Under the pieces are notes generated by a model. The model saw only the letters and a program-made list of their open reading frames with translations. It was not told where the DNA came from and searched no databases. The translations under genes were made by a program, and so were the position numbers. Positions 53,996 through 64,000 of a DNA stretch of 64,000 nt are shown one piece after another. Each line of letters opens with the position of its first letter. The first letter of the stretch is position 1. The stretch lies in the NCBI GenBank assembly GCA_024291935.2, contig CM044315.1, positions 74,196,385 through 74,260,384 on the forward strand, read 5' to 3'. This DNA comes from Okapia johnstoni (Eukaryota; Chordata; Mammalia; Artiodactyla; Giraffidae).

Positions 53996-54748
53996 TAATG
54001 TTTGAAATCCCATTCTAATTTCAAGATCAGGGGCTGAATTCAAATTTTGAAAGTGAAGTTTTTCACTGTAGTACCTTACATCTCAATTGATGTTGCTGAA
54101 AACAAAATAAACAGAGCATGTTTACTAGTGCCAGCATGTAGTAAATTCTCAGTAAACGTTTACTGAATTAAAGCATCATTATTACATCTCATTTAATAGC
54201 CTTCAGTTTAAAAGACCTTTCATATATTATTTTGTGTTACCTTCCAAAAATACCATGGAGGTTGCATACCATATTTCACTAATGAGGAATTTGAGAACCA
54301 TTTCAATAAGGAAGTGGCAAGTTTTAAAATGCTATCATTACTCCTGCCCGTAAACTTTTTGAAAGACCTGTATAGCTTATTTATCTCTGACCTCTTAGAT
54401 TTTACCTATTTCCTTGTTTATTGTGCTCTTAATTGTGTACTATAGGCTGGGAATAAAACTGATAAAAACCCCAGTCTTCATTGATTTTGTAAAGCATCCT
54501 TCATTTTCCCTCAGCCTCCATCCTTTAGTATAGGGGTATCATAGCAAGATTAGAAACATATATGTATATATTTAATATTATATATAAGCCTTAAAATGAG
54601 AAATATTAAGCTTCACTCTAGCAGGTAGCTTCTTATTTAATAAAATTTTTATAATTCTAATGCCCTACTGTGATTATATAACTTGTATGTTAGGAATTTG
54701 ATTTCCTAAAGTCAGTATGAAACTAATTATAGGACTTTTCTTAAATAG
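53996..54748. other. FAF1 intron upstream of the 54749 exon, MIR/L2 debris
   Basis: 54110-54170 (agtgccagcatgtagtaaat) is L2-like, and 54220-54340 is weakly antisense MIR-like. The acceptor region (gacttttcttaaatag) has a short pyrimidine tract. Confidence 0.5.
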
Positions 54749-54875
54749 CAAAGCACCGATGTTCATATGGTTAGTGATAGTGATGGAGATGACTTTGAAG
54801 ATGCTTCCGAATTTGGGGTGGATGATGGAGAAGTATTCGGCATGGCATCATCTGCCCTGAGAAAATCTCCAATGA
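54749..54875 (+). CDS. FAF1: FAF1 coding exon (acidic CK2-site linker)
   Basis: 127 nt, read in phase 0 from the preceding exon: QSTDVHMVSDSDGDDFED then ASEFGVDDGEVFGMASSALR and KSPM, plus one base. It matches mammalian FAF1 residues of about 281-322. From memory the human protein has I for S at the second position and T for S in EDASE, so these are candidate lineage differences. The serines in VSDSDGDD correspond to Ser289 and Ser291, reported CK2 sites. The segment lies in the region reported to bind the death-effector domains of FADD and caspase-8. Acceptor AG is at 54747-54748, donor GTGAGT at 54876. It ends in phase 1, so skipping it would shift the frame. Confidence 0.97.
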
Positions 54876-55812
54876 GTGAGTATTAATAGCTCCTTGGGTC
54901 CAGTGTTATGATTCTCCCTCCTAGTTCAGAAACTTACGAGGAACGATGAACTTAAAAATTTTTCCTGACTTTCAGGTTTGGAGAGATAAATGTAGCAAGT
55001 AGACATTATTCATAGGAACTAGAGCCTCTTAAGTTTTGATCTTGAGCCCAACCATTTGCAATACTTTAGTAAAATTCATTAAAAACTCAAGGGAATGTAG
55101 CTTTAGTTTCACATGTATGAATTCGTCTGTCTACTTGAAGCCTGGAAGTTGATAAAATAGCTGTACTTTTTGTGACTGTAGTTATCACCACACATCTTAT
55201 TGGAGATACCAGTTTTATCAGTAGTTTTATTATTTTTCCATTCACCCATCTTTGGAGGGAAAAAAGTAAACTATACCATCTCCCTCACTTGCACTTGACA
55301 GGATGCATAGTGTAGGATCTTAAATGGTGCTACATACAAGATGATTGTTAAACTAAGCCCATAAATGACTCATTTACTCTGAAATTAGGGAAACTTTATG
55401 GGCAGAAATAGATGTGATATTTACATAAAGTTGATTTTTCCCATTAGGTCTTTAAAATAATTTGAGAGCCTTTTTATATAATTTAATTACAAGATGTCAT
55501 TTTTAAGACATCTTTGAAATCAATTGATGACTGGCACATATTTTGAACACCTAGCAAGATTGTGTCAGTTAGTTTTCAAAAATTCATGAGCTTGACATTT
55601 TGGGGGGGTTCTTTTTTAAGGTTTAATGAAATCTTCTAACATAGCTGGAGTTAAAATGTCTTCTCAGATATATCACAGAAGCTAAAATTTAATTTCCTCT
55701 TTATTGATTAAGTATATTTCTTATATGTGGGATTAGATGTTATGTGGTTTGTTTTTTGTGTCTATTTGTTTTGGGTTTTTTGTTTTTATTTTTTCTTTTG
55801 TTTGTTTTTTAG
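54876..55812. other. FAF1 intron, 937 nt
   Basis: No recognised repeat. It ends in a long T/TG-rich pyrimidine tract (55740-55810) before the acceptor. Confidence 0.7.
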
Positions 55813-55876
55813 TGCCAGAAAACGCAGAAAATGAAGGAGATGCCTTATTACAATTTACAGCAGAGTTTTCTTCAAG
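55813..55876 (+). CDS. FAF1: FAF1 coding exon (start of UAS domain)
   Basis: 64 nt. The first two bases complete the Met codon begun in the previous exon, then PENAENEGDALLQFTAEFSS follows, with AG left over. This is the N-terminal edge of the UAS domain, a thioredoxin-like fold reported in FAF1 and UBXD8 to bind long-chain unsaturated fatty acids. The acceptor (gtttgtttttt-ag at 55811-55812) is strong. The donor GTAGGG at 55877 is a weaker variant of the consensus. Exon edges are phase 1 in and phase 2 out, so loss of this exon alone would break the frame. No substitution against the FAF1 sequence as I remember it. Confidence 0.96.
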
Positions 55877-57012
55877 GTAGGGTTAGGACGTTAACTATAT
55901 AAATTGATGTTCTTTTAATGCTACTGTGATTTTTTTTGAAACAACTTTAATCATAGATTGTTTTAAAATTTATCCTTAAAGTATTGAAAGTATACATTTA
56001 TCTATACATATAGTCCTGATAGTGAATATAGAGTGTTCCAATCAGATAACTATAAACTAATGCCATTACAGAGATGTATTTATCTTATCTCTATGTCATT
56101 ATAGAAGCATAATAAATGGATTACTTATTTAATATCTTGATGATATTTGCAAAAGGACTAGGCTATTGTTTAGTCACTGTGTCATGTCCAGCTCTTTTGT
56201 GACCCCATGGACCGTAGTCTGCCAGGCTTCTCAGACCATGGGGTTTCCCAGGCAAGAATACTGGATTGGGTTGCCATTTTCTTCTCTAGGGGATCTTCCC
56301 AACACAGAGATCAAACCCACATCTCCTGCATTGCAGGCAGATTCTTTACTGCTGAGTCACTAGGGAAGTCCAGAAGGACTAGGTATTAGGATACTAAGTT
56401 TTAGTATATCCTAGGACAAACAAAATATTTTTTAAATTATTGGATAAAAAGACAAACATTTTTAAATGTAAATGAATCTTTTAATTTTTTTGGAATCATT
56501 TAGCATTTCTTCTTTTAATAGTCTAATACAAGTTTTTCTGTGTATTTGAGATCTCCTAAGGTGTTTAAATATTTAAACCTAAATTTTCATGTAAATGATA
56601 TTTCTCTTTAGTTCTATTTTCTGATGTAATGTAATTTGGAAACTTAGCAAGGGACCCTTTTCTCTCTGTGTTGAACTTCCAGAATAAATTAACTAAAATG
56701 GAAAGTTAAGGCTGTTGTAATTAGGAAATCTTAAGGAAATAGGTAACCAGGAATTACTACTTATAAATGGCAGTGGGGCACTTACTAAATCCATTTGCTC
56801 AATGTACTTAAAATTCCAGTGTTCTGACCTATCACTAGAGGCCAAGAAGAGTTCAAAAAACTAATGAAGGCTTTAAAGAAATACTTCAATGTTTTGTCTA
56901 TACTTAAAGGGACATTAGCCCCAACATTTACTTAAAAGTCATTGGTTAGACTTGTGAAACTTGAAGTAAATTTGAAATGTATTTTAATTAATAGATGCAA
57001 TTTTTCCTATAG
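55877..57012. other. FAF1 intron, 1,136 nt, with one SINE
   Basis: Contains the antisense Bov-tA listed at 56163-56373. The rest is AT-rich and unrecognised. The acceptor tttttcctatag is good. Confidence 0.75.
56163..56373 (-). mobile_element. Bov-tA SINE with 10-bp target duplication
   Basis: Antisense copy. aaggactagg flanks at 56153-56162 and 56374-56383. It lies in the short intron between two FAF1 exons, 287 nt from the upstream one. Confidence 0.95.
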
Positions 57013-57094
57013 ATATGGTGACTGCCATCCTGTATTTTTTATTGGCTCATTAGAAGCAGCTTTTCAAGAGGCCTTCTATGTGAAAGCCCGAGAT
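57013..57094 (+). CDS. FAF1: FAF1 coding exon (UAS domain)
   Basis: 82 nt. The first base completes an Arg codon (AG|A), then YGDCHPVFFIGSLEAAFQEA and FYVKARD, in phase 0 at the donor GTAAGT (57095). This is the conserved first strand-helix unit of the FAF1 UAS domain (human residues of about 344-371). The next expected residues (RKLLAIYLHH) are not found between 57095 and 64000, so the following exon lies beyond the window. The four exons together give 369 nt without a stop, which confirms the order and strand. Confidence 0.97.
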
Positions 57095-58479
57095 GTAAGT
57101 ACAATTTACCTTTTTTAATTAAAAAATGCATCCCATAGATTTACCAGCAGGCCTGAGGCAATGCTTAATGTTTTCCGCTTTTTTCAAATTGAAGACTTGA
57201 TTTTGTTTTTGGTTCATTTCCCAACCTAATCATCACCAAGATGCCCATTTCAGTCAGAGGGCAGTAGTATGATAGGGTACTACTGGCTCTTGCAGAAGAC
57301 TTTGTCAAGCTTTGAAACAGGGTTTCTTTCTTTCTTTTTTTTTTTAAGGGGGAAAAAGGGGTGGACATGCTTAGAAGGGACCAGGCTATGTACTTGTGTT
57401 CTTTTTAGTTATGTGATTGACAGTTTCTTGCTAAAGGATTTGTCCTTCAGTGTTTTCCCCAAATGATTATTCCATCTAATAGTATATATCTAATAACTAA
57501 TATTTTTTCCTAAAAGTCATTTTAGACAACAAGAAGATTTTTCTTTAAATACGGAAATGAGCTTTATGATCTTAAAATCAAGAAGATTGAAATATGTAAC
57601 AAGAAATCAGTAGTTATATTTTGCGCAAGAAGATTCTATGTGACTGTTCTATTTATATGTTGACACTGCAGTCCAGGCCTCAGTTATCTGGCTCTTGCCT
57701 ACCTGTACAGCTTCAGCTCTTCCCATTTCCTGCCTTACACTTAATTAATGTAGCAGTAGTGTACCATTTGTATTTCCCCATAATCTTACTCTTTTCTAAT
57801 GCTGCCTTACTGTTAAGAATACCTTTCATCTTGCTCTTTACCTGGTTAGCTAAATACTCTGAATGTTTAATGAATACAGGAAAAAAGGGAGGAAGGAAGG
57901 ACTAATGTGTAGATGGAGTTAGAGTAAAAGTTTTAGAATTAGGAATTTTGAGAATAGAGTGCAAGGATGACTCTGGAATTTCTAGTTTCTACTTACAACC
58001 TAAAGAAAAATTCATCTAAAACAACTTTGAAAAATGAAATTCCGAGACAGTAATTAGTGATCAACTTAAATCTGTCATTGACAGCTCAGTGAAGTAGATT
58101 AAGAAACATAAACTGTTCTTTACCCTAAGAATAGTTGAATAGCCCATGTAAAGTCTGTTTTAACCATCAATTTTTTAACTGTTAAAACTATATTAAACGG
58201 ATTTTATTTTTGAAGACATATATTTACAGTAATGCAGTTTTATAGTTTCTATACAGGTTTTGGAAGATACTGAAAAGCACAAAGAATACATTCTAACACA
58301 GATTAGCTTTATGATACATGCTCTTTCCATATTTTATTAAATATTTTGTTGAGCCCACTTACACATTTAACAAGAAATTGATCCTGTTATAATCCTGTTA
58401 AAACAGCTTATTTTCACCTTTTAATATTATATGATCATTTCTTTAATTATATTTTATAATATTTAAACTTTTACTAAAA
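57095..58479. other. FAF1 intron, no recognised feature
   Basis: AT-rich. Open frames at 57165-57466 and 57621-57905 have no domain. A T-run lies at 57336-57348. Confidence 0.55.
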
Positions 58480-59480
58480 TAATTTTTAATACAGAAAAAG
58501 TAAAGGAATAGTACAATAAACACTCAAATCACCTATACCTAGACTTAATAATCACTAAAATTTTACCATATTTGCTTTATATACATGACATCCTTAAGTT
58601 TTAATGGAGTTTTAAGCTTTATAACTTCAAAAGTTTAACTGCTACATACTTATAAAGGAGCAGCATTTGAAATTTAATTATTTACATTTTTTATGCTATT
58701 AGATTTATGACTTTGATTAATAAATTTTTATGGTAGATTTTTGTTTCATTCCCTCTGATTGAAAATGACAAACTGACTGAAACAGAAAATAATTTTGAGT
58801 TTATTATTCAAAGTTCATAAAAGCAAATATAAAAGAAATATAAAGTTGCAATTTTTTTTTTAAGTTTTAGCAGCTAAACTTTTGAAATTATTAAAACTTA
58901 AAACTGCATAAGTTAGGATGCCCTTATATATTCATTATTTTTGCTAAGCCATTTCAAGGTGACATCATAGTTTACCCATAAAAACAGCTGCATACGCTTT
59001 TCAAAAATAATGATATTCTCCTACAGAATCACAATACGAGTATTGCTTGTAACATAATTAATAATTTCCTAACATCATCTAGTATCCAGTGCGTATTCAA
59101 ACTTCACTGGTTGATTGGGAAACCATGATCCACTCAAGGATAACAAATTGTATTTGTTGTTAGATTTCTTATACCCTTTTAAGCAAACACCCCCTTTATT
59201 CCCCACTGCCTGTTTTTATGACATTTGCTTTGTGAAGAAATTATGTTGGATGATTACAGATTGTTCTAAATTCTCGATTTGTGTGATTGTTTCCTTGTGA
59301 TATTATTCAACTTGTTCCTCTATCTCTGTATTTCCTGAGAAATGGATATTAAGGCTTAAAGCTTTGTTAGATTCAGGCGAATTTCATTTTTTTTTTTTTG
59401 CAAGAATGCTTTTTAAGTAATACTGAATACTTTATTATAATCAGATTTTTAATGGTTATAGAGTCCATCATTGTATGGTG
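58480..59480 (+). mobile_element. Old L1M-type 3' region (patchy)
   Basis: 58490-58600 (aaaagtaaaggaatagtac, aaattttaccatatttgctt) and 59050-59180 (tattcaaacttcactggttg, ggataacaaattgtatttgt) follow the order of an old L1 3' UTR family. Diverged, with unrecognised text between. Confidence 0.5.
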
Positions 59481-60299
59481 ATGTTATTTTATTTAAACAA
59501 TCACTTATTATTGAACATAAATATGTTTGAAAGAATATTTATAGTTTTAAAATAATCTATTTTTCAATTCATTCCTGGGTATGCATGTATTTGGGATTAA
59601 TTTGTCTCTGCTTTCCAGCAAGATTGCTAAGCAGTTGGAGTAACCAGAAAGTACAAGGGTCTTTTATAACCTAAATACAGCTCCCAAATAGGCACATTCA
59701 TCTGTTGAATTCCATTTTAAAAGCTATTAGAAACATTATAACTTTCAGTGATGATATATTATTTAAATATACAATATGTAATAGATGAAAGAACTTGTTA
59801 CTGAGTAGCTCTGTACAGTAAACTGGCATTTGGATTTATTCAGACTGCTGATCCCCAGAGGAGCATAAACTCTTAATAATTTCTGGTATTTCTAATGAAA
59901 CAATTGATTGTTTGTTTTTGATTAGTGAATTAGTATTTTAACAACTGAAAGTCATTGGTTCATGTAATTAAGTGTGTTGTTTTATATTAGATTGATGCCA
60001 AAATCCGTTGACTTCTTTGGACTCCTAAACTATCTTTTTCTTTTTCTGCTTGTCCAGGGTTTTTTTCTTTCTTCATTTCTCTTTTCCAAGTTGAAGATCA
60101 ATAGCAGTTTATGTATAATTTATTACATTGCTCTAAACTTAAGATTTATCTGCATAGTGGATAAGTTATTCAAAATTAAATCTGAGAAGGAACATTTATT
60201 TTAGTCATCAACCAAATTATATACATATTCTTTTCAAATTAAAAACGATTGTCTAGAAAGTATAGAAATAGTACTACTGCTTTAGGTTTATGTGGTGTA
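59481..60299. other. FAF1 intron, no recognised feature
   Basis: AT-rich. A 76-codon hydrophobic frame at 59974-60204 has no supporting context. Confidence 0.5.
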
Positions 60300-60510
60300 C
60301 TGTGGTTTGTGAAGCTTTTTCCTATGCATATCTCATTTCAACCCCACAACAAACCAGTGAGATAGGGATACATAATATCAGTATTCCAATTGTAGAGATG
60401 AGGAAGCTCAGAAAAGCTACATGACTTAACCAAAGGCAAATCAAGGGTAAGCAGTAGAGGCCAAGTAAAAGTGCAGGTGTTCTAACTTATAAAAGTCTAT
60501 TTTATACTAT
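60300..60510 (-). mobile_element. MIR SINE
   Basis: Antisense MIR, fairly well kept: tctcatttcaaccccacaac, gtagagatgaggaagctcag, acatgacttaaccaaagg. Confidence 0.75.
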
Positions 60511-61294
60511 ACCTTCTTACTTCCAGAAGCTTTTCAGTGCTAACTGCTAAACTACTGTATTCATTTATCAAACTTCATCTCTTCTTTCAGACTGCACATG
60601 TGAAAGTTAAAAGAAATTGTTTTTGATATTTTTTAAAAAACTTCTAAATGAATCGTTTTTAAGAAAGGAGTTTTCCTATTATGTTCAAACGTTTTAAGGC
60701 AAGTATGACCGATACTGTGGGATTGTTACTAAATTTCTTTCATCTTAAACATCATATGTTTAATTTAAACTGTGGGAGGCACATTAATTTTACCAGGGCA
60801 ACAGATGAGCCTTGAGCACCAGCAATCTTCACTTGAAGTGAGAAATTGAGTTCCAAGAGTAAATAAAAACAAGACTGAAGGTTTAAATCCTCTGCTAGGC
60901 TTTTTGAACTTATATACTCATTAAATGTTTATTGGAGTGGTGGGATTACAAAGGATTTGGGGAACTTCATCAACTGGTATATAGTTAATCACTAAGTAAA
61001 ACACTACATTTGATAAAGTGTTTCTCACGATACTCATTCAGTCCATCTTAATGAAAACTGCTTCAAACTGATTTCATTTGAGAGCACTTGGTGAGGGTAC
61101 TCACAGTTCTTTCTGCCTTTTTCATGAGAAATCTACAAGTGTTCAAAGCAGAGCTCCAACTTCAGTGAAACAGGTATTCTAAGTTCTTGTGTTTAAGTAT
61201 ATTGTGGAAAGTTATGACTTCTGATAATGGATTGATCGGTTTTATGATCTCTTCTTTGCCCTTAACTGTTAGGGATGTTGATTGAATTGAAGGC
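60511..61294. other. FAF1 intron, no recognised feature
   Basis: Nothing supported. Confidence 0.5.
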
Positions 61295-61380
61295 CAAGAA
61301 TATTTATTGTATGCCTATTTAAGGACCTAGGATATAGAGGTTTCCTGTCCTTGACATGTCCACAGTCTAGTAGGGAAGAT

Positions 61381-61601
61381 GTGTGCTAAGTCACTTCAGT
61401 CATGTCCAACTCTTTGCAACCCTATGGACTATAGCCTTCCAGGCTCCTCTGTCCTTGGGATTCTCCAGGCAAGAATACTAGAGTGGGTTGCCACGCCCTC
61501 CTCCAGGGGACCTTCTTGACCCATGGATTGAACCTGCATCTCTTAATATATCTCCAGCATTGGAGGCAGGTTATTTACCACTAGCACCACCTGGGAAGCC
61601 A
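61381..61601 (-). mobile_element. Bov-tA SINE with 13-bp target duplication
   Basis: Antisense copy. tagtagggaagat flanks at 61368-61380 and 61602-61614 (perfect). It is inserted in the unidentified old repeat (61295-61367 and 61615-61720). Confidence 0.96.
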
Positions 61602-61827
61602 TAGTAGGGAAGATAAAAACAATATATAAATAGATCTATAAAATGCTATAAATGTAAAATGCTATAGGAGCAAAGAGGAGAAGTACTTCATCTGCCTTAG
61701 AAGTTCAGGGAGATTTCTAGAGGAAGTACCTCTTACCTAAATCTTGTAAGATTAATAAAACTTAGGCAAATAGAATTCTAAACAAAAAGAAGGTCTTAAG
61801 GAAATACCAGAAGATTGTAATTGAGGG

Positions 61828-62028
61828 TGAAAGTTGCTCAGTCATGTCCGACTGTTTGTGACCCCATGGACTGTAGCCCGACAGGGTCCTGTGTGGAATT
61901 CTCCAGGCAAGAACACTGGAGTGGTTGCCATTCCCTTCTCCAGGGGATCTTCTTGACCCAGGGATCAAACTTGGGTCTTCTGCATTGCAGGTGGATTCTT
62001 TACCATCTGAGCTACCAGGGAAGGTACC
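61828..62028 (-). mobile_element. Bov-tA SINE
   Basis: Antisense copy: gaaagttgctcagtcatgtc to catctgagctaccagggaag. Confidence 0.93.
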
Positions 62029-62589
62029 ACCAAAAAAAATAAGAGAGCAAAACAATGCAAGACAGAGAGTTGGATTGCCTGGTATGATGAGGCTGAGAAC
62101 ATCAACAGGAGCATAGAGGGGTCTGTGATGCCCTGGCATTACCTGGTGTTTAAAAACTATTTGTTGAATGAAGCTTACATTTTTATCTATAGATAAGGAA
62201 GAGCCAGTGGTCTGCTTTCTTAATTACAGTTGCAGAAGTTACCACTAGCCACACCATGATTCCCTGGGACTTTCTTCCCCTAAAGAAGTTTCTTTTTCTC
62301 CTTATAGCCTTCCCACCTCTCAGTTCTGCTGTCCCTGAGATCTCTTCACAACAAAAAGTCCCCCAGAGAATGATTAGACATTTGTAAGTGACTAAAAATC
62401 AACAGCAGTAAAAATCCCAGTGCCAGGGCTTATGTCCCATGTGAAAGATTGTTCCTTTCCCAGCAGCCCTTTGTGAGACTGGGCTTTGATAGCGGTAATC
62501 CTGTTATACCTCCTTAGATCTTCACTTCAGACCCAGTGCTGTTTCCAGATATTACACATAAATTAAGGAAACCAGTGCTTTAATTCTTG
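62029..62589. other. FAF1 intron, no recognised feature
   Basis: Nothing firm. 62130-62170 has an L2-like terminus (actatttgttgaatgaagc). Confidence 0.45.
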
Positions 62590-62725
62590 ATTTCCCACTT
62601 GGTAACTCTGTGTTCCCAAACAAGTAATGAGCCTGTTTCTAATCTAGAAAAAAGAAGGGTTGATGATAATATGTGTCTGCTTTATATGGTTGTTTTGAGG
62701 ATTAAGTGGGATCTCCTCGTAAATG
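62590..62725 (+). mobile_element. MIR SINE fragment
   Basis: Sense MIR (atatggttgttttgaggatt, aagtgggatctcctcgtaaa), cut at the right by a Bov-tA. Confidence 0.5.
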
Positions 62726-62729
62726 CTTC

Positions 62730-62912
62730 CCCGATAGCTCAGTTGGTAAAGAATCTGCCTGCAAGGCAGGAGACCCTTGTTCAATTCCTGGGTTGGGACG
62801 ATCTGCTGGAGAAGGGAAAGGCTACCCACTCCAGTATTCTGACCTGGAGAATTCCATGGACTGTATAGTCCATGGGGTCACAGACTCAGACATGACTGAG
62901 CGACTTTCAAGA
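62730..62912 (+). mobile_element. Bov-tA SINE
   Basis: Sense copy: cttccccgatagctcagttg, B-box variant gttcaattcctg, body, end catgactgagcgactttc. Confidence 0.93.
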
Positions 62913-63036
62913 TATTTTCATAAATGTACCCAGCATCATGGCTAAGATGTTTTTAAATAGTTTTAGACAAATTTCAGAAATGTTTGTAAAATAGCAAAAC
63001 CGATTTTCTGTTTTTTTTGCAATCTATTTATTTACA

Positions 63037-63255
63037 TATTAGTTTAATATATATATTTTATTGAAGTATAGTTGAGTTACAGTGTTTCAGGTGTACAGCA
63101 AGGTGATTCATTTATACATATACACAGATTTGACTTAATATGAATAGAATGCCAGATTTCTAATTTAAAAAATAGATATACAACAAGCAATAAAGTTTAC
63201 TGTATAGCATAGGCAACTATAGTCAATATCTTATAATGACCTGCAGTGGAAAATA
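63037..63255 (-). mobile_element. Short L1 3' insertion with 5' inversion
   Basis: 63037-63128 is the antisense L1 3' end (attgaagtatagttgagtta, gtgtacagcaaggtgattca). 63160-63255 is the adjoining upstream part in sense (aaaatagatatacaacaagc, tttactgtatagcataggca). The uninterrupted antisense version at 40434-40628 confirms the order. Confidence 0.8.
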
Positions 63256-63469
63256 ATCTGAAAGATACCAAAACTGATTTTTTTATGCAGTTCGTGAATA
63301 AAAAAATAATACAAAACTGTTCTTAACTTTAAGAACAGTTCCACAAAGGAATTTTGAGAACCCATTTGAGCATTTCTAGCTCTAAAATGAATGCTTTGCT
63401 TTAACAGTACTTTGTTCATTATCAGGTTTTATTACATTCATTTAAAAAATTGGCCCATTTTAAAGTAGT

Positions 63470-63594
63470 TCTGGAGAAGGAAATGACAACCCACTCCAGA
63501 ATTCTTGTCTGGAAAATCCCATGGACAGAGGAGCCTGACAGGCTACAGTCCATGGGGTTGCAAAGAGTTGGACATGACTGAGCAACTAAGCAAC
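63470..63594 (+). mobile_element. Bov-A SINE, 5'-truncated, with target duplication
   Basis: Sense: ctggagaaggaaatgacaac to ctgagcaactaagcaac, with no tRNA head. aaagtagt flanks at 63462-63469 and 63595-63602. Confidence 0.92.
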
Positions 63595-63602
63595 AAAGTA
63601 GT

Positions 63603-64000
63603 GCTGTTTCTACTTCCTCAAGTTAAGAACCTAAATACCATACCTGGTCAATGTTTTTTAAAAAGAAATAAGCTCTAATCAAATCTGAAGCCAGAACTGC
63701 AATTGATAAGTTTCTAGCACTCTATCATCCAGAAAAATCAGCCAAACAGACCTATTTGTGCTTTGGAAAATATGCACAGTTTGTTCATCATGTCTTTGTT
63801 TTCTTTTCAATTTAAATTCCTTAAAGGCAGACAGTGTCTTTAGAGTAATTTTTTATGACAGCTAGGATAGCATCTGGCACATGTATGAGATACGAACTAT
63901 GATGCTAGTATAACTTTTGAAGTATGTTTTCATATAAATGAAATGTTTGTTAAAAGAAAATAATACAGATACATTTAAAGTAGCAAGTTAAGTTACCTCA
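63603..64000. other. FAF1 intron, no recognised feature
   Basis: Unrecognised intron to the window edge. Confidence 0.5.

Noticed and set aside
57095..64000. Next FAF1 exon (RKLLAIYLHH region)
   Set aside because: I looked for it in all three + frames and found no match with splice sites. It must lie beyond 64000.

Overview
The window is nuclear DNA of a ruminant, probably a bovid. This rests on BovB (RTE-clade) LINEs ending in (TGAAC)n tails, tRNA-derived Bov-tA and Bov-A SINEs, CHR-type SINEs, and an artiodactyl L1. These sit on older mammalian MIR, L2, MER5A, hAT, Tigger and mariner fossils. I cannot tell cattle, buffalo, sheep and goat apart. There is no bacterial, plasmid or phage content, and I saw no CRISPR array and no recognisable endogenous retrovirus or LTR.

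The only host gene I can prove is FAF1 (Fas-associated factor 1), on the + strand. Four internal coding exons are present: 36200-36295, 54749-54875, 55813-55876 and 57013-57094. They join in one frame into 123 codons, from the end of the second ubiquitin-like region, through an acidic CK2-type serine linker, into the start of the UAS (thioredoxin-like) domain. No promoter, first exon or last exon is here. Everything else is intron: at least 36.2 kb upstream, then 18.45 kb, 0.94 kb, 1.14 kb, and at least 6.9 kb downstream.

Layout. 1-3.1 kb is an L1 with a 5' inversion, broken by a BovB and a Bov-tA. 3.2-9.7 kb is mostly old or unique intron, with one block (4.8-5.3 kb) that may be conserved. 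9.7-25 kb holds a BovB with a mutated reverse transcriptase, many SINEs, a short telomeric repeat inside a broken SINE, and a CTCF-like motif. 26-36 kb is the BovB-dense part: a hAT transposase remnant, two BovB segments joined at a tail, a BovB with a 277-bp tandem duplication, and a BovB with a 5' inversion. 37-47 kb holds SINEs, a 5'-complete but 3'-truncated L1 split by a BovB with an 11-bp target duplication, a second L1 reduced to its two ends, and a mariner transposase fossil. 47-54 kb holds an old BovB and a 5'-complete, internally deleted BovB hit by a younger BovB. 54-64 kb holds three FAF1 exons with SINEs and L1 remnants.

BovB pieces total roughly a fifth of the window and every copy is broken. 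I found no new multi-gene system. The points of interest are the records of how retroelements insert, invert, delete and give rise to SINEs, and the possible effect of inverted BovB copies on the FAF1 exon at 36.2 kb.
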